DNA of 64,000 nucleotides from Thiohalocapsa sp963695445 (lineage in GTDB: Bacteria > Pseudomonadota > Gammaproteobacteria > Chromatiales > Chromatiaceae), in the NCBI GenBank assembly GCA_963695445.1, contig CAVOGV010000038.1, positions 248,001 to 312,000 of the forward strand. Direction: 5' to 3'. The notes beneath the pieces are model-generated. The model saw nothing but the letters and a program-made list of their open reading frames with translations, was not told the origin of the DNA and made no database searches. Position numbers and translations under genes: made by a program. This document shows, in pieces, positions 38,728-47,609 of this stretch; positions within the stretch are counted from its first letter, which is position 1; the number at the start of each line of letters is the position of its first letter.

Positions 38728-39417
38728 TTGAAGCTGATACCGGTAATCGACCTCATGACGGGCCTTGTGGTCCGTGCCCATGGTGGCCGGCGAAATCACT
38801 ACCGCCCGTTGATCAGTCCGCTGAGTCCGGATGCCGACGCGGTTGGCCTCGCCGGCCGCTTCCGCGACGTCTTCGGCGCGGACACGCTGTATCTAGCTGA
38901 CCTCGACGCGATCATGGGGCGCGGTGACAATCATGCCGTGCTGCGGGCGATTGCGCATGCACAGCCGTCGCTCGAACTCTGGGTCGACGCCGGTCTCGGC
39001 GACCGCGGCACCCTGTCGGCGTTCCTCGCCGCCTGCCCGGGCCGGCCGGTCATCGGCTCCGAGACGCTGAGCGACACCCAACTGCTGAGCAGCGCACCCG
39101 ACGCCCTGCTGTCGCTGGACTTCAACGGCGACACGCTGCTCGGCCCCGCGACGCTGATACCCGCCATCGAGGCCGACTGCCGCGATCTGATCCTGATGTC
39201 GCTGCATCGCATCGGTGGCGATCTCGGCCCGGATCTGGCGCTGCTGCACGCTATTCGGCGCAAGCTACCCCAGTGTCGGCAGCATGTCGCCGGCGGCGTC
39301 CGCAATGGCGACGATCTGCGTCGGCTTGCGGACGCCGGCGCTGCTGGCGTACTGCTGTCGAGCGCCCTGCACAACGGTCGCATCGGCACCACGGATGCCG
39401 TCCCGCTGTGCAACTAA
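38728..39417 (+). CDS. HisA-like TIM-barrel protein of the C1 cluster
   Basis: A 229-residue beta/alpha barrel related to HisA but of the COG1411 branch found beside H4MPT and methanofuran genes. It starts MKLIPVIDLMTGLVVRAHGG and has LYLADLDAIMGRG, WVDAGLGDRG, LSLDFNGDTLLG and VAGGVRNGDDLRRLADAGAAGVLLSSALH, a ProFAR-type phosphate-binding end. There are no histidine genes nearby, so histidine synthesis is unlikely; the substrate is unknown. It uses a TTG start with only a weak upstream purine run, and it is the only plus-strand gene inside the cluster. Its promoter must lie within mfnD. Confidence 0.8.
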   Translation: MKLIPVIDLMTGLVVRAHGGRRNHYRPLISPLSPDADAVGLAGRFRDVFGADTLYLADLDAIMGRGDNHAVLRAIAHAQPSLELWVDAGLGDRGTLSAFLAACPGRPVIGSETLSDTQLLSSAPDALLSLDFNGDTLLGPATLIPAIEADCRDLILMSLHRIGGDLGPDLALLHAIRRKLPQCRQHVAGGVRNGDDLRRLADAGAAGVLLSSALHNGRIGTTDAVPLCN

Positions 39418-39458
39418 GGCCGACCCTGCCGTCGAAGACGATGCCAACCACCCGTCGC

Positions 39459-39543
39459 CCGTAGGGCGGAACAAGCGCAGCGGTTCCAGCATTCGCCCGT
39501 TGGCCGCAGTGATGGTGGGCCCGCTTCGCTTGACCCCCTACGG
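39459..39543. repeat. CCGTAGGG-type intergenic palindromic repeat
   Basis: CCGTAGGG and its exact reverse complement CCCTACGG bound an 85-bp element with the internal phrase GGCGGAACAAGCGCAGCGG. Elements with this CGTAGGGCGGA-type phrase are common between genes in many proteobacteria. It fills most of the convergent space between the HisA-like and PTPS-like genes and could fold to end transcription from both sides. Confidence 0.65.
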
Positions 39544-39575
39544 ATCGCAGCCCTCAAGCTAGTCAACTACTCCAT

Positions 39576-40838
39576 TCAACCGCACGCGAGAACCGCGCGC
39601 AAACGCTGCGTGCCATCTGCGCCAAGCAACCGTGATCTGTCCCCTGCGACGATATCATCCAGCGGATGCAACAGCGGATGACTACCGCTCGCCTGGTGCT
39701 CGGCCAGGGTCGGCCCGCGGTAGTCGCACCAGGACTGCGTGGTTTCGTACAGGCGCAGTCCGCTCAGCGCGGGCAGGTAGTCAATCAACTGCTCCCAGAC
39801 GTAGACGCAGACCATCTCGGTACTGGAGCGCCAGGCCAGTTCCGGCGCCGCATAGTTAAGCGTATGGTGATCGAAACGCTCGATAACGCGGCGACTGACG
39901 ACACGCTTGAGGTAGCCGTAATCGATCACGCAACCGGTAACCGGGTCGACACGCCCCGTCACCTGCACCTGCAGCAGATAGCGCCCGCCATGCAGGTTCG
40001 AGCACTTAGCTGGATGGTCGGTAATGAAATGGGCCGAGTCGAACACCAGCTCCTTAGTGACGGTTGCCGTCGGCATCGGGCGATGAAAACGCTCCCAGAC
40101 GCCTGGCATGGCTCGCAAGTATGGCTCTAACAGGGCAAACAGGGCGGCCGTATGCTCGGGCGTTCGGGTGCGCAGCAGGCCGCTGCCGGCACGCTCACCG
40201 TCATCGAGCATCACGCAATCGATACCGTGATTGCGTGCCAACTGTTCGCGCACGGCTCCCGCATCGGCGGCATCGGCGAAGGGCATCAACAGGTAATCGG
40301 CCTGCAGTTCGGCGCTATGGCCGACAAATACGGCCAACGCATCGATGAACGGCGGCGGTGGCTCGGGCGCCGCCAACAGGCCCTGGCGGGTGCGGACCCG
40401 GAGATGACCTACCGGCGCCTGTAGATAGCTGCGGGCCACCACCCGGTGGGCGTCGCCGTCGTAGTCGTAGGCTTGGCGAAAGCGGAAGCCATAATCGGCG
40501 AGCCGTTCCAGATCCCAGAGCAGCAGGTCGAGCCGACGGATCTCGCCAGGGATGCGGACATCGGATGCCTGCTGTCGTGCCGGTTCGTGCACCGGCTCCC
40601 GGACCAGGCCCGCCCAGCGCAGGCCCTGCAGCGTCGCGCGCGCCGTCTCGTCGGGCATGCCATTGGCCGCTGCAACCGGTGGCGCCTCGAAGACACTGCC
40701 AATTTGATCGGGCTGCAACAGCAGGTCCAGCGGCAGATGGTGGCGAATGGCGTATTCGTGCAGGGTCAGACCGCTGCATGCGAGCAGATGCTCGTTTTCC
40801 AACAGGGCCACGTCCCCATTGCATTCCAGACAACGCAT
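39576..40838 (-). CDS. PTPS/QueD-like pterin-fold protein with long N-terminal extension
   Basis: A 420-residue protein whose last 160 residues or so form a 6-pyruvoyltetrahydropterin-synthase-like domain (TKELVFDSAHFITDHP, CSNLHGGRYLLQVQVTG, VIDYGYLKRVVSRRVIERFDHHTLN). The usual zinc motif LHGHxY reads LHGGRY, so one zinc-ligand histidine is missing. The first 240 residues start with a CxxC (MRCLECNGDV) and resemble nothing I recognise; ordinary PTPS proteins have about 120-150 residues in all. It is the last gene of the mptG-to-fae unit, so a role in the pterin part of H4MPT synthesis is likely but unproved. Confidence 0.7.
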   Translation of the reverse strand: MRCLECNGDVALLENEHLLACSGLTLHEYAIRHHLPLDLLLQPDQIGSVFEAPPVAAANGMPDETARATLQGLRWAGLVREPVHEPARQQASDVRIPGEIRRLDLLLWDLERLADYGFRFRQAYDYDGDAHRVVARSYLQAPVGHLRVRTRQGLLAAPEPPPPFIDALAVFVGHSAELQADYLLMPFADAADAGAVREQLARNHGIDCVMLDDGERAGSGLLRTRTPEHTAALFALLEPYLRAMPGVWERFHRPMPTATVTKELVFDSAHFITDHPAKCSNLHGGRYLLQVQVTGRVDPVTGCVIDYGYLKRVVSRRVIERFDHHTLNYAAPELAWRSSTEMVCVYVWEQLIDYLPALSGLRLYETTQSWCDYRGPTLAEHQASGSHPLLHPLDDIVAGDRSRLLGADGTQRLRAVLACG

Positions 40839-40898
40839 GACGCGCCTCGTGTTCGATGGGTGCGGCCTGCGCACGGGCGCAGGCCGACGGTGGGGTGC

Positions 40899-41411
40899 TC
40901 AGTCGTGAGCAGCGAACGGATGCGCCTGGGATGCCTTGTTGGCTACCACGTCAGCGGGTTGCGGATCGCCGGCAACAGCACGCTTGATGGATTCTTTGGT
41001 GGCCGCGTAGTTGTAGTCCTGGATCTTGGCGTCATCGGCCGCCTCCCAGTGGATGAAGACGCCGACGCAAATGAACACGTCGTTGGCCTCGTCCATCGGA
41101 ATGGTGCCGTCTTCGACGCAGTCGGCAACGGCCATGGCAACACCACGCTGGGCCGGGCCGAACATCTGTACTGCCTGCTTGGCGCCCTTGATGGTGACCT
41201 TGTTGAACATCATGGTGTGCGGCTTGCAGGGCAGGTTCGGCGCAACGACGGCAAGCAGACTGGTAAAGCCGTCCTTGTTGTTGACCAAGCCATTGCAAAA
41301 GGCAGTCTCGACGGCAGAGCCGCGTGGGCCGATCAGCAGATCGATGTGCGCGACTTCGTTCCCGTCGCCGACCAGGGATTCGCCAACCATTGTCTTGTCG
41401 ATCAAAGCCAT
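40899..41411 (-). CDS. fae: Formaldehyde-activating enzyme
   Basis: A 170-residue enzyme that condenses formaldehyde with H4MPT to methylene-H4MPT, the entry step of the pathway and a key formaldehyde defence. The sequence is highly characteristic: ESLVGDGNEVAHIDLLIGPRG with the proposed catalytic His, then ETAFCNGLVNNKDGFTSLLA, KGAKQAVQMFGPAQRGVAMA and a C-terminus ending HPFAAHD. Length matches the family. The ATG is one base after the stop of the CitG-like gene, with GGAG inside that gene's last codons, and about 60 bp separate it from the PTPS-like gene. Confidence 0.97.
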   Translation of the reverse strand: MALIDKTMVGESLVGDGNEVAHIDLLIGPRGSAVETAFCNGLVNNKDGFTSLLAVVAPNLPCKPHTMMFNKVTIKGAKQAVQMFGPAQRGVAMAVADCVEDGTIPMDEANDVFICVGVFIHWEAADDAKIQDYNYAATKESIKRAVAGDPQPADVVANKASQAHPFAAHD

Positions 41412-41412
41412 C

Positions 41413-42393
41413 TTAGGATTCTCCTACGAGTAGAGTCGAGATCAGCGGCGCCCCGCTCGACGCGAGGCGGAGTTGCCGCCAGGTTATCCGGCGGGGGACG
41501 CCGGGGTTGAGTGCGGCTGCATGTTGCAGCCGCTCCAGGAAAAGGGTCGCCACGGTCATGTCGGCGGTTGTGCCGGGATTGATGCTGGCCGACTTTAGGC
41601 GCTGATCGAAGTCCAGCAGCACCGCGGACGAACGGTCCGCGCCGCTATCTCCGTCAGCATCGGCAGCAGCCTTGCGCCAGGCTCGATAGACAGCGGCAGC
41701 CTGCTCGCGCAACGCTGCGGCCGTGTCAGCGCCGAACTTGCGCCGGACGTGACTGTCCGGATAGCGCGACAGCAGATGAAGGTAAAGATCGGTCACGGCG
41801 GCATGGCGGCGGCCTAGTGCCGCGCGCGCCGTCTTCAGGTGTGGAACTGCATCGTCGAACAGGTCCGCAAAACCCGACGCATACAGGGCCGCGATCTGAT
41901 CGCGATCGGCGGCAGCAGCCATCGCGCCGCGCAGACTCACCCTTGCAGGGTGCATCACGTCGTGCTCCGCGGCATCGCCGAGCCCGCCCGGCGAAGCGAC
42001 TCGGATTGCCGCAAACACCTGCTCAGCGTCGTTCACATCAGCAGCCCGCAGGACCTCGCGGACTAGCGACCGCAGCGACCATCCGGGCGTCATGCGCAGC
42101 GCTGCCTCGGCGAGCGGGGCGCACAGCAGCACGATGCCGAGATTGGTGTTCATGCGCACGGCAGCATGGGTCGCGGCGACGGCGCGTTGGATGCGCGGTC
42201 CCAGCCCTGGCGCCACATCCGAGACCGGATCGGCGCTGGCTAGCGCGCTCTGATGAAAATCGTCGGCGCGCATGCCGTGGCCCGGCGATGCGGCGGAGAC
42301 ATTCCCCGGCTTGATGGCGGCCACGTCGAGCTCGCAAGCGAGCAGATAGGCCTCGCGCACACTTCGGGGCTGAATACAGCGGACCGATTTCAT
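41413..42393 (-). CDS. CitG-like (triphosphoribosyl-dephospho-CoA synthase family) C1-cluster protein
   Basis: A 326-residue all-helical protein of the CitG/MdcB family (RSVREAYLLACELDVAAIKPGNVSA near the N-terminus, MNTNLGIVLLCAPLAEAAL and a late SINPGTTADMTVATLFLERL segment). Family founders make the prosthetic group of citrate or malonate lyases; no such lyase is here. A relative is a constant member of methylotroph H4MPT clusters, where its exact step is unsettled. The ATG at 42393 overlaps the upstream RimK-like stop by ATGA; the longer upstream frame is not conserved. Confidence 0.8.
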   Translation of the reverse strand: MKSVRCIQPRSVREAYLLACELDVAAIKPGNVSAASPGHGMRADDFHQSALASADPVSDVAPGLGPRIQRAVAATHAAVRMNTNLGIVLLCAPLAEAALRMTPGWSLRSLVREVLRAADVNDAEQVFAAIRVASPGGLGDAAEHDVMHPARVSLRGAMAAAADRDQIAALYASGFADLFDDAVPHLKTARAALGRRHAAVTDLYLHLLSRYPDSHVRRKFGADTAAALREQAAAVYRAWRKAAADADGDSGADRSSAVLLDFDQRLKSASINPGTTADMTVATLFLERLQHAAALNPGVPRRITWRQLRLASSGAPLISTLLVGES

Positions 42394-43310
42394 ACCGCCT
42401 CCAGGGACAGGGACTGCAAAGATCGGGGCATCGTCAAACGACCGATCAGGTCGCCCGCCAGCAACGAAGCAATATCCGCGCCGCATACACTCTGGAGCCC
42501 GCGCCAGGCGGGAATGCTGTTGATTTCGATGACCCACCAACGCCCATCGCAGTCGCACATCAGGTCGACGCCGGCGTAGTCCATGCCGAGCGTGGCCGCC
42601 GCACCTTCGGCGAGACGCTTATGCTCACCCTCTGCAACCCCCGCATGACACTGCCCCCCCTGGGCGACATTGGTCAGCCAGCCGCTGTTGCTGCGGCGCA
42701 TCGTCGCGGCGACGCGCCCGCCGATGACGAACAGACGCCAATCCGACGCGCCGGTCTCGGCAGTCTTGACAAACCGTTGCAGGTACCAGACACCGTTGAT
42801 GTGCTCTGCCTCGGGCAATTGCGCGACAGTGGCGATGCGTGCGAGCCCCTCACCCTGGGAACCGAACAGCGGCTTGCAGACCAAGTCGTGCCCGCGCGCC
42901 GTTTGTTGCAGCACCCAGTCGCGGGCCTCGTCCGGGTCCGCTGTAATCAGGGTCGGCGGCGTCGGCAGCCCAGCTTGCGCCAGTAGGAAACTGGTCAGGC
43001 TCTTGTCCACCGAGCGCTCGATGGCACGGACGTTGTTATAGACGGGTATGCCGAGGGCTTCCAACGCGTGCAACACATCAAGCCGGAACACCACTTCCTC
43101 GAGGGTTCCGCCGGCAATCCCGCGGACAAAGGCAGCATCCGGAAGGTCCGCGCCGAACCCCGGCAGCAGCAGCCGCGGCGCCCCGGTCCGCAGTGTGATG
43201 GCGCAGTCGCGCAGCGACAGCAACACCGACTCAGCGCCACGCGCGGCTAAGGCGCTCTGCAGTCTGGCTCCGTGCCAGCCGGGTAGGTCCGTGAAGATGG
43301 CGATGCGCAC
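42390..43310 (-). CDS. RimK-like ATP-grasp ligase of the H4MPT cluster
   Basis: A 306-residue ATP-grasp enzyme: the N-terminal domain starts VRIAIFTDLPGWHGARLQSA, followed by VYNNVRAIERSVDKSLTSFL, the ATP-binding DLVCKPLFGSQGEGLARI and the metal-binding WWVIEINSIPAWRGLQSV. In archaea related ligases (MptN) add glutamate to H4MPT; the methylotroph gene is a standard cluster member with a presumed similar job. It begins at a GTG (43310) four bases after the mch stop. The upstream extension of the frame lies inside mch and is not conserved. Confidence 0.8.
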   Translation of the reverse strand: MRIAIFTDLPGWHGARLQSALAARGAESVLLSLRDCAITLRTGAPRLLLPGFGADLPDAAFVRGIAGGTLEEVVFRLDVLHALEALGIPVYNNVRAIERSVDKSLTSFLLAQAGLPTPPTLITADPDEARDWVLQQTARGHDLVCKPLFGSQGEGLARIATVAQLPEAEHINGVWYLQRFVKTAETGASDWRLFVIGGRVAATMRRSNSGWLTNVAQGGQCHAGVAEGEHKRLAEGAAATLGMDYAGVDLMCDCDGRWWVIEINSIPAWRGLQSVCGADIASLLAGDLIGRLTMPRSLQSLSLEAV

Positions 43311-43314
43311 GCGA

Positions 43315-44388
43315 TCAGCCGCCGGCCCCGGGGACGACGCCGGTACCGGAACTGGCACCCGACCCAACGTCGAACTGGGTTCCAAACGAACGCGAGAGCA
43401 GTTCCACATCTATGGCGCCCGCGCGGAAGCTGTTGCCTGAGTCCATGGCCGTGACCGTCACTCGGGCGGGGCTGAAGAGCATCGGGTCGACCTTGAAGAA
43501 GTCGTAGCCATAGGCCTTGAAGACCTCCGCGAACGGCCGGCCGTAGTCGCGGGAGGCGCTGCTCGGCAATTGTTTGCAGAGCGCCTCCGCGTGCACGTCG
43601 GGGCCGGACACGTACAGCACCACGCTGCCGCCGTAGAGCACGGCGTCGTTGGTGCGACCCATGGCATTCAGGAAGTCCGGCGCCGGCGGCGGCAACGGCG
43701 CGGTACCGCTGCCATCAATGATCCGATCCAGCGGAAAGTGCAGTTCGTGGGCCTTGTGCAGCGCGACCTCCAACACGCGCGAGACCACCTGGACGTTGCC
43801 CGCCAGGCTGCGCGTGGGGGTCAGCAGCAGTGTCAGGGCCTCGGCATCGACACCGCAAGCGGTCGCGATCTTGTCCGCGACCTCCACCGGCGGGGCCTTG
43901 TCAACCTCCAGCACCAGACAGGCGGAGGCGTGCCGATCGGCGATACCGAGCTCATTGAAAAGGGACTTCTCCTTGCGCGCCAGCGCTCGGGCGGGCCCGG
44001 AGCCCAGGGCGTGGAATGCGCCCTTACCCTCACCATGTGACAGGCTCCAGCCGGCGTACTGACTGCCGAGACAGGCCAGCACCGGTTCGGCGGTGTGTAC
44101 CTGAACCGCGATTGGCCAGTCCGCGACCGGGCCAGCGCCGGCCAAGGACACGCGCCCGAGTCCGCCCAGGCAGACCTCGGCGATCAACCGGCCAGCCTCA
44201 AGTCCTCCTGGACAGGCTATGCCCGCGTCGATGATGCGGGTGCCGTTGGCGAGCCGGTCGACGCCGACGCGAAGCACCTCGGCATCGTCGAGCAGCGCTT
44301 GGACGATCAGGCCAGCGCGTCGGTTCAGGCCCTGGCCCCTTGGCGAACGGGCGGAATCAGTGGATGGTGTGTCAGTGTGCGAGTTCAT
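43315..44388 (-). CDS. mch: Methenyltetrahydromethanopterin cyclohydrolase
   Basis: A 357-residue enzyme that hydrolyses methenyl-H4MPT to N5-formyl-H4MPT, between MtdB and the Fhc complex. The core is well conserved: ACLGSQYAGWSLSHGEGKGA, LGSGPARALARKEKSLFNEL, LLLTPTRSLAGNVQVVSRVL and DFLNAMGRTNDAVLYGG, followed by a PMLFSPARVTVTAMDSG end region. A glycine/serine-rich tail of about 15 residues extends beyond the usual C-terminus. The ATG overlaps the preceding ATP-grasp gene by ATGA. Confidence 0.95.
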   Translation of the reverse strand: MNSHTDTPSTDSARSPRGQGLNRRAGLIVQALLDDAEVLRVGVDRLANGTRIIDAGIACPGGLEAGRLIAEVCLGGLGRVSLAGAGPVADWPIAVQVHTAEPVLACLGSQYAGWSLSHGEGKGAFHALGSGPARALARKEKSLFNELGIADRHASACLVLEVDKAPPVEVADKIATACGVDAEALTLLLTPTRSLAGNVQVVSRVLEVALHKAHELHFPLDRIIDGSGTAPLPPPAPDFLNAMGRTNDAVLYGGSVVLYVSGPDVHAEALCKQLPSSASRDYGRPFAEVFKAYGYDFFKVDPMLFSPARVTVTAMDSGNSFRAGAIDVELLSRSFGTQFDVGSGASSGTGVVPGAGG

Positions 44389-45680
44389 GCTGCTCGGGTG
44401 TTCGGTGCGTCGGCGGCGTACGTGGTCCGGTCGGCTAGGGAGCTTAGGATGGCGGCCGCACGCCACCGCAGCAGCCGTTCCACCCCGACGGCATCGCTGC
44501 CCTCCGCATAGACGGAGCAGATCGGCTCACCAGCGTCGATGCGGGTACCAGGGGCTGGCCGATCGCGGCACCAGTCTGGCCAGTCGCAATGGGTGGTGGT
44601 GATGGGGTGCGGCGCATACAGCACCCGGCAACCGCGGAGCGTTCGGGGGACCGTTGTCTGCTGGGGCGATGACATCGCCGGCAGGCGGCCGTCGCAAGCC
44701 TCCAGGTGGCAGTGCACCGCGCCCCCCGGCAACCGCTCGGTGTGCAATGCCAACGTCGCCGTGGGGCGGGCATTCAGTTCCAGCAGCAGCGGACCCCTGT
44801 CGGAAACTAGGGCATCGGACGCTAGCTGGCCCAGGGCTGGCAAGATCAGATCGATGCCGTTGATTCCACGCAACTCAAGCGTCCGGGTCAGACCTTCGAT
44901 CCAGCCACGGATGACCCGTTGCTGCTCAGTCGACGGCCCAGCCCAGACGATGGCCCCGGTGTATTGAAAGGGCCGTTTGGCGGTCGCCTCGCAAAGTAGT
45001 CGGTTGAACCCGATGATCCGCGCCTCGCGCCCATCAGCGATGAAGATCGCCGATACCACGAAGCCAGCGACCTCGCGTTGAAAGTAGGCGGTAGGGGCAA
45101 GGACATGGTCAGGGTCGAAATCGGTATTGAAAACGGCGTCAGCATCAAGTGGCATCACCCCCTGTCCACCACAGGATGCCGCGTGCTTCAACAGCCACCC
45201 CCGCGCCACTGCCGGTCGAGCCGCGGTCACAGGCGGATACGCAATGCCGAGCCGATCGAGCACGTCGAACCAGCGCGGCGGATCGGCGAGCACGTCGGCG
45301 ACCTCTGGACCGTTGCCGCGTAGGCGGTAGCGCTCGCCGAGCTGGCGCAGCAGGACCGGTCGTGCATCGAGCCCGCCGAGGACGATCAGGTCCGCGAGGA
45401 CGCTACCGCTGCCCTGGTGAAAATGGGGGGCAACGCCAGCGGCATGATCGATGGCGGCATCGGCCAATGCGTCAGCACCGCATCGCTCCACGCGGATGAA
45501 GGCGTCACAGGCCGCCCTCGCATCCTGATCGCCGAAACAGTCGATACCGACGAGTGGCCGCGAGGCGCCGCCGCGGAAAGGCTCCGAGAAGGGTTCAACC
45601 TGGAGGGACCGAGCTGGCACCGATTGGGCCAGCGCGCGCACGTCCACGCCCAACAGCGTCAGGCCGGCGGCCTCAGACAT
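44385..45680 (-). CDS. ATP-grasp protein of the H4MPT cluster
   Basis: A 431-residue ATP-grasp-fold protein. The nucleotide-binding part includes GWLLKHAASCGGQGVMPLDA and QREVAGFVVSAIFIADGREA, and a metal-binding end GPLLLELNARPTATLALHTE; a C-terminal beta domain (GEPICSVYAEG) follows. An ATP-grasp gene in this position is typical of methylotroph C1 clusters and is thought to act in H4MPT synthesis, but its substrate is not established. It overlaps the mtdB stop by 8 bp upstream and mch by 4 bp downstream. Confidence 0.78.
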   Translation of the reverse strand: MSEAAGLTLLGVDVRALAQSVPARSLQVEPFSEPFRGGASRPLVGIDCFGDQDARAACDAFIRVERCGADALADAAIDHAAGVAPHFHQGSGSVLADLIVLGGLDARPVLLRQLGERYRLRGNGPEVADVLADPPRWFDVLDRLGIAYPPVTAARPAVARGWLLKHAASCGGQGVMPLDADAVFNTDFDPDHVLAPTAYFQREVAGFVVSAIFIADGREARIIGFNRLLCEATAKRPFQYTGAIVWAGPSTEQQRVIRGWIEGLTRTLELRGINGIDLILPALGQLASDALVSDRGPLLLELNARPTATLALHTERLPGGAVHCHLEACDGRLPAMSSPQQTTVPRTLRGCRVLYAPHPITTTHCDWPDWCRDRPAPGTRIDAGEPICSVYAEGSDAVGVERLLRWRAAAILSSLADRTTYAADAPNTRAA

Positions 45681-46578
45681 GCGCTCTGGCCTCTTCGAAC
45701 GCCTGTTCGAAGTCCAAATACTGTGGCTTACCCGCGGACAGCATGCGCTTCAGCAACGCCCGCTGGGTCTGGTACTTGACGTTGCCCACGGCCAGTGCGC
45801 CGATGCCTAGCGCTCCACTCGGGCTACCCTCGATGGGCACCCCGTCATTCATGACTCCGACGCCTTCGATCCCCTCCGGCGGCACCGCGTTCACATCGCA
45901 GGCCACCGCGAGGCGCTCCGCGGCCTGGAGATGGTGCGCGGACAGCACCTGAACGCCGGCGGCCGCGGCGCCGAACACCACCTCGGCATCGGCCATCAGC
46001 GCCAGAATGGCCGCATCGTTGCTGCCATCGACGCCCTCGGCCTCGATGCCGTACCGGCGCGAGCATAGCTCGGCCGCCTCCCGGGCGCGGCCCGCCCCCG
46101 CATGGCTGACGATCGCGACATGGGCGCCGGCCCTGGCTGCCAGCACCGCACAGGTGGAACCGACCGGGCCGGTGCCGCCGAACACCAGCGTTCGGCGCCC
46201 CTTCAACCGGAGGTCTTTCGACGCCCCTAGGTGTTTCTCGGCACAAGCGACCATGCCGGCGGCGGTGGTGAAGGCCCCGCTCGGGTCCGCGAACACCGAG
46301 ATCTCGAAAGGCGGCACCATGGACTTGCGTGCGGCCTCGAGCATGTCCATCGCGAGATGAATATCGCGCCCGCCGATAAACAGACCCGTTTGCTTCACGC
46401 CCTTCGGCCCGCGGGAAAAGATCGCATCCTGGGTATAGGCCTGGACCTGGTCCACGCCGATACTCGTGTATGGGATGCAGTGCTCCCAGCCGGCGTCGAT
46501 CGCCATGTTGACATCGAACGGGCTCAGGTTCGGCGCGGCAGTCAGCATATGCAGAACGGTGGGCTTGGCGCTGCTCAA
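45673..46578 (-). CDS. mtdB: Methylene-H4MPT dehydrogenase
   Basis: A 301-residue NAD(P)-dependent enzyme that oxidises methylene-H4MPT to methenyl-H4MPT. It has the Mtd N-terminal domain (HMLTAAPNLSPFDVNMAIDA, YTQDAIFSRGPKGVKQT) and a Rossmann domain with TLVFGGTGPVGSTCAVLAAR. MtdB rather than MtdA is chosen because the gene sits among H4MPT-specific genes; the cofactor preference cannot be read safely by eye. It overlaps mptG by ATGA. Confidence 0.92.
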   Translation of the reverse strand: MSSAKPTVLHMLTAAPNLSPFDVNMAIDAGWEHCIPYTSIGVDQVQAYTQDAIFSRGPKGVKQTGLFIGGRDIHLAMDMLEAARKSMVPPFEISVFADPSGAFTTAAGMVACAEKHLGASKDLRLKGRRTLVFGGTGPVGSTCAVLAARAGAHVAIVSHAGAGRAREAAELCSRRYGIEAEGVDGSNDAAILALMADAEVVFGAAAAGVQVLSAHHLQAAERLAVACDVNAVPPEGIEGVGVMNDGVPIEGSPSGALGIGALAVGNVKYQTQRALLKRMLSAGKPQYLDFEQAFEEARAHV

Positions 46579-47609
46579 AAGGCTTTCCTCAGGGATTCGG
46601 TAAAGGGATAGGTGTCGATCAGGCTGCCATGATTGCAGCCGCGCACGATCATGAAACGCAGCGGTGACAGGTCGCCGACCCGTCCGCGTAGACGTCGCAC
46701 CAGGTCCGAGGCCTGTTCCTCGCCACTTGCCAGCACGAATCCGGTCGGACCCCAGGAGCTTTGCCCAACGCCGGCGAAACCCTCGCGCTCCGCGAACGCC
46801 AGCGCATCGGCAACGGCCGGACTGGTGAAACGGCCGCCCTGGGCCGGCGCGAAATGATCACCGACCACCCGTTGCAGTTCCGCGATGCCGCGGGCAAAGG
46901 GGTCCAGGTCCTGCTCTGCCAGCGCCGGCATGATCTGCATCAATGCCAGCCGGCACAGATGCGCCGCACCTTCGGCCGGAAACGGGGGCAAGCGGCGAAA
47001 GGCATTGAGCTCCTGCGCGCCGTGTAGACCTTCGCCGCGACGATCCAACAGCAACACGACGCGCCAAGCCTCCGGGAATGCCATGCGCGCGATTACCGGA
47101 GGAGCGGCTAGGCCGTTACCCCGGCCTCCATCCAGCAGAAAACCCCCATGATCGAAGGTGCCCACGCCGATACCGGAGCGCGCGCCGCGGCCTAGCGTCT
47201 GCGCCAGTTCACCGGTGCCGGGTTCGATGCCGTAGAGACGCGCATAGGCGGCGCCCACGGCAAGACACATCTGCGTCCCCGAACCTAGGCCGAGATGGCG
47301 CGGGGTAGCGGCATCCAGCGAGATGCGAACACCGCCGGGCAGGCCAAGCATCTGTTGCACGCGCTGCGCGCTGCGTTCGGCGCGGTCGGCGTTAGGGCCG
47401 GTCGCCGAGATCGTCGGCGCCGGCCGCACCTGCAGTCGGGTCGGAAAGGCGTCGATGGCGAGGCCCAAACTGCCAAAGCGACGACCGAGGTCACCGCACA
47501 GATCGAGAAAGCCCAGGTGCAGACGCGCCGGGGCCTCTACATCCACCGCCGAGAAGACGGGGTTGGCAGGGGGATGGGTCGGAGGATGGTTTAGTCGGAG
47601 CTTATCCAT
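46575..47609 (-). CDS. mptG: Beta-ribofuranosylaminobenzene 5'-phosphate synthase
   Basis: A 344-residue GHMP-kinase-fold enzyme that joins p-aminobenzoate and phosphoribosyl diphosphate with loss of CO2, the first committed step of the H4MPT arm. Recognisable parts are VEAPARLHLGFLDLCGDLGR, PRHLGLGSGTQMCLAVGAAY (the GHMP glycine-rich loop), GRGARSGIGVGTFDHGGFLL and GQSSWGPTGFVLAS. The frame is open upstream of 47609, but conserved sequence begins only after the ATG there. It is the first gene of the mptG-to-PTPS unit and divergent from fhcD. Its substrate p-aminobenzoate links it to pabB in the other unit. Confidence 0.92.
   Translation of the reverse strand: MDKLRLNHPPTHPPANPVFSAVDVEAPARLHLGFLDLCGDLGRRFGSLGLAIDAFPTRLQVRPAPTISATGPNADRAERSAQRVQQMLGLPGGVRISLDAATPRHLGLGSGTQMCLAVGAAYARLYGIEPGTGELAQTLGRGARSGIGVGTFDHGGFLLDGGRGNGLAAPPVIARMAFPEAWRVVLLLDRRGEGLHGAQELNAFRRLPPFPAEGAAHLCRLALMQIMPALAEQDLDPFARGIAELQRVVGDHFAPAQGGRFTSPAVADALAFAEREGFAGVGQSSWGPTGFVLASGEEQASDLVRRLRGRVGDLSPLRFMIVRGCNHGSLIDTYPFTESLRKAF

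Noticed and set aside
38728..39417. Histidine biosynthesis gene hisA
   Set aside because: The barrel is related, but no other his gene is present and the protein belongs to the branch that accompanies H4MPT genes.
41413..42393. Citrate lyase accessory gene citG
   Set aside because: No citrate or malonate lyase subunits are present, and a CitG-like gene is a regular member of H4MPT clusters.
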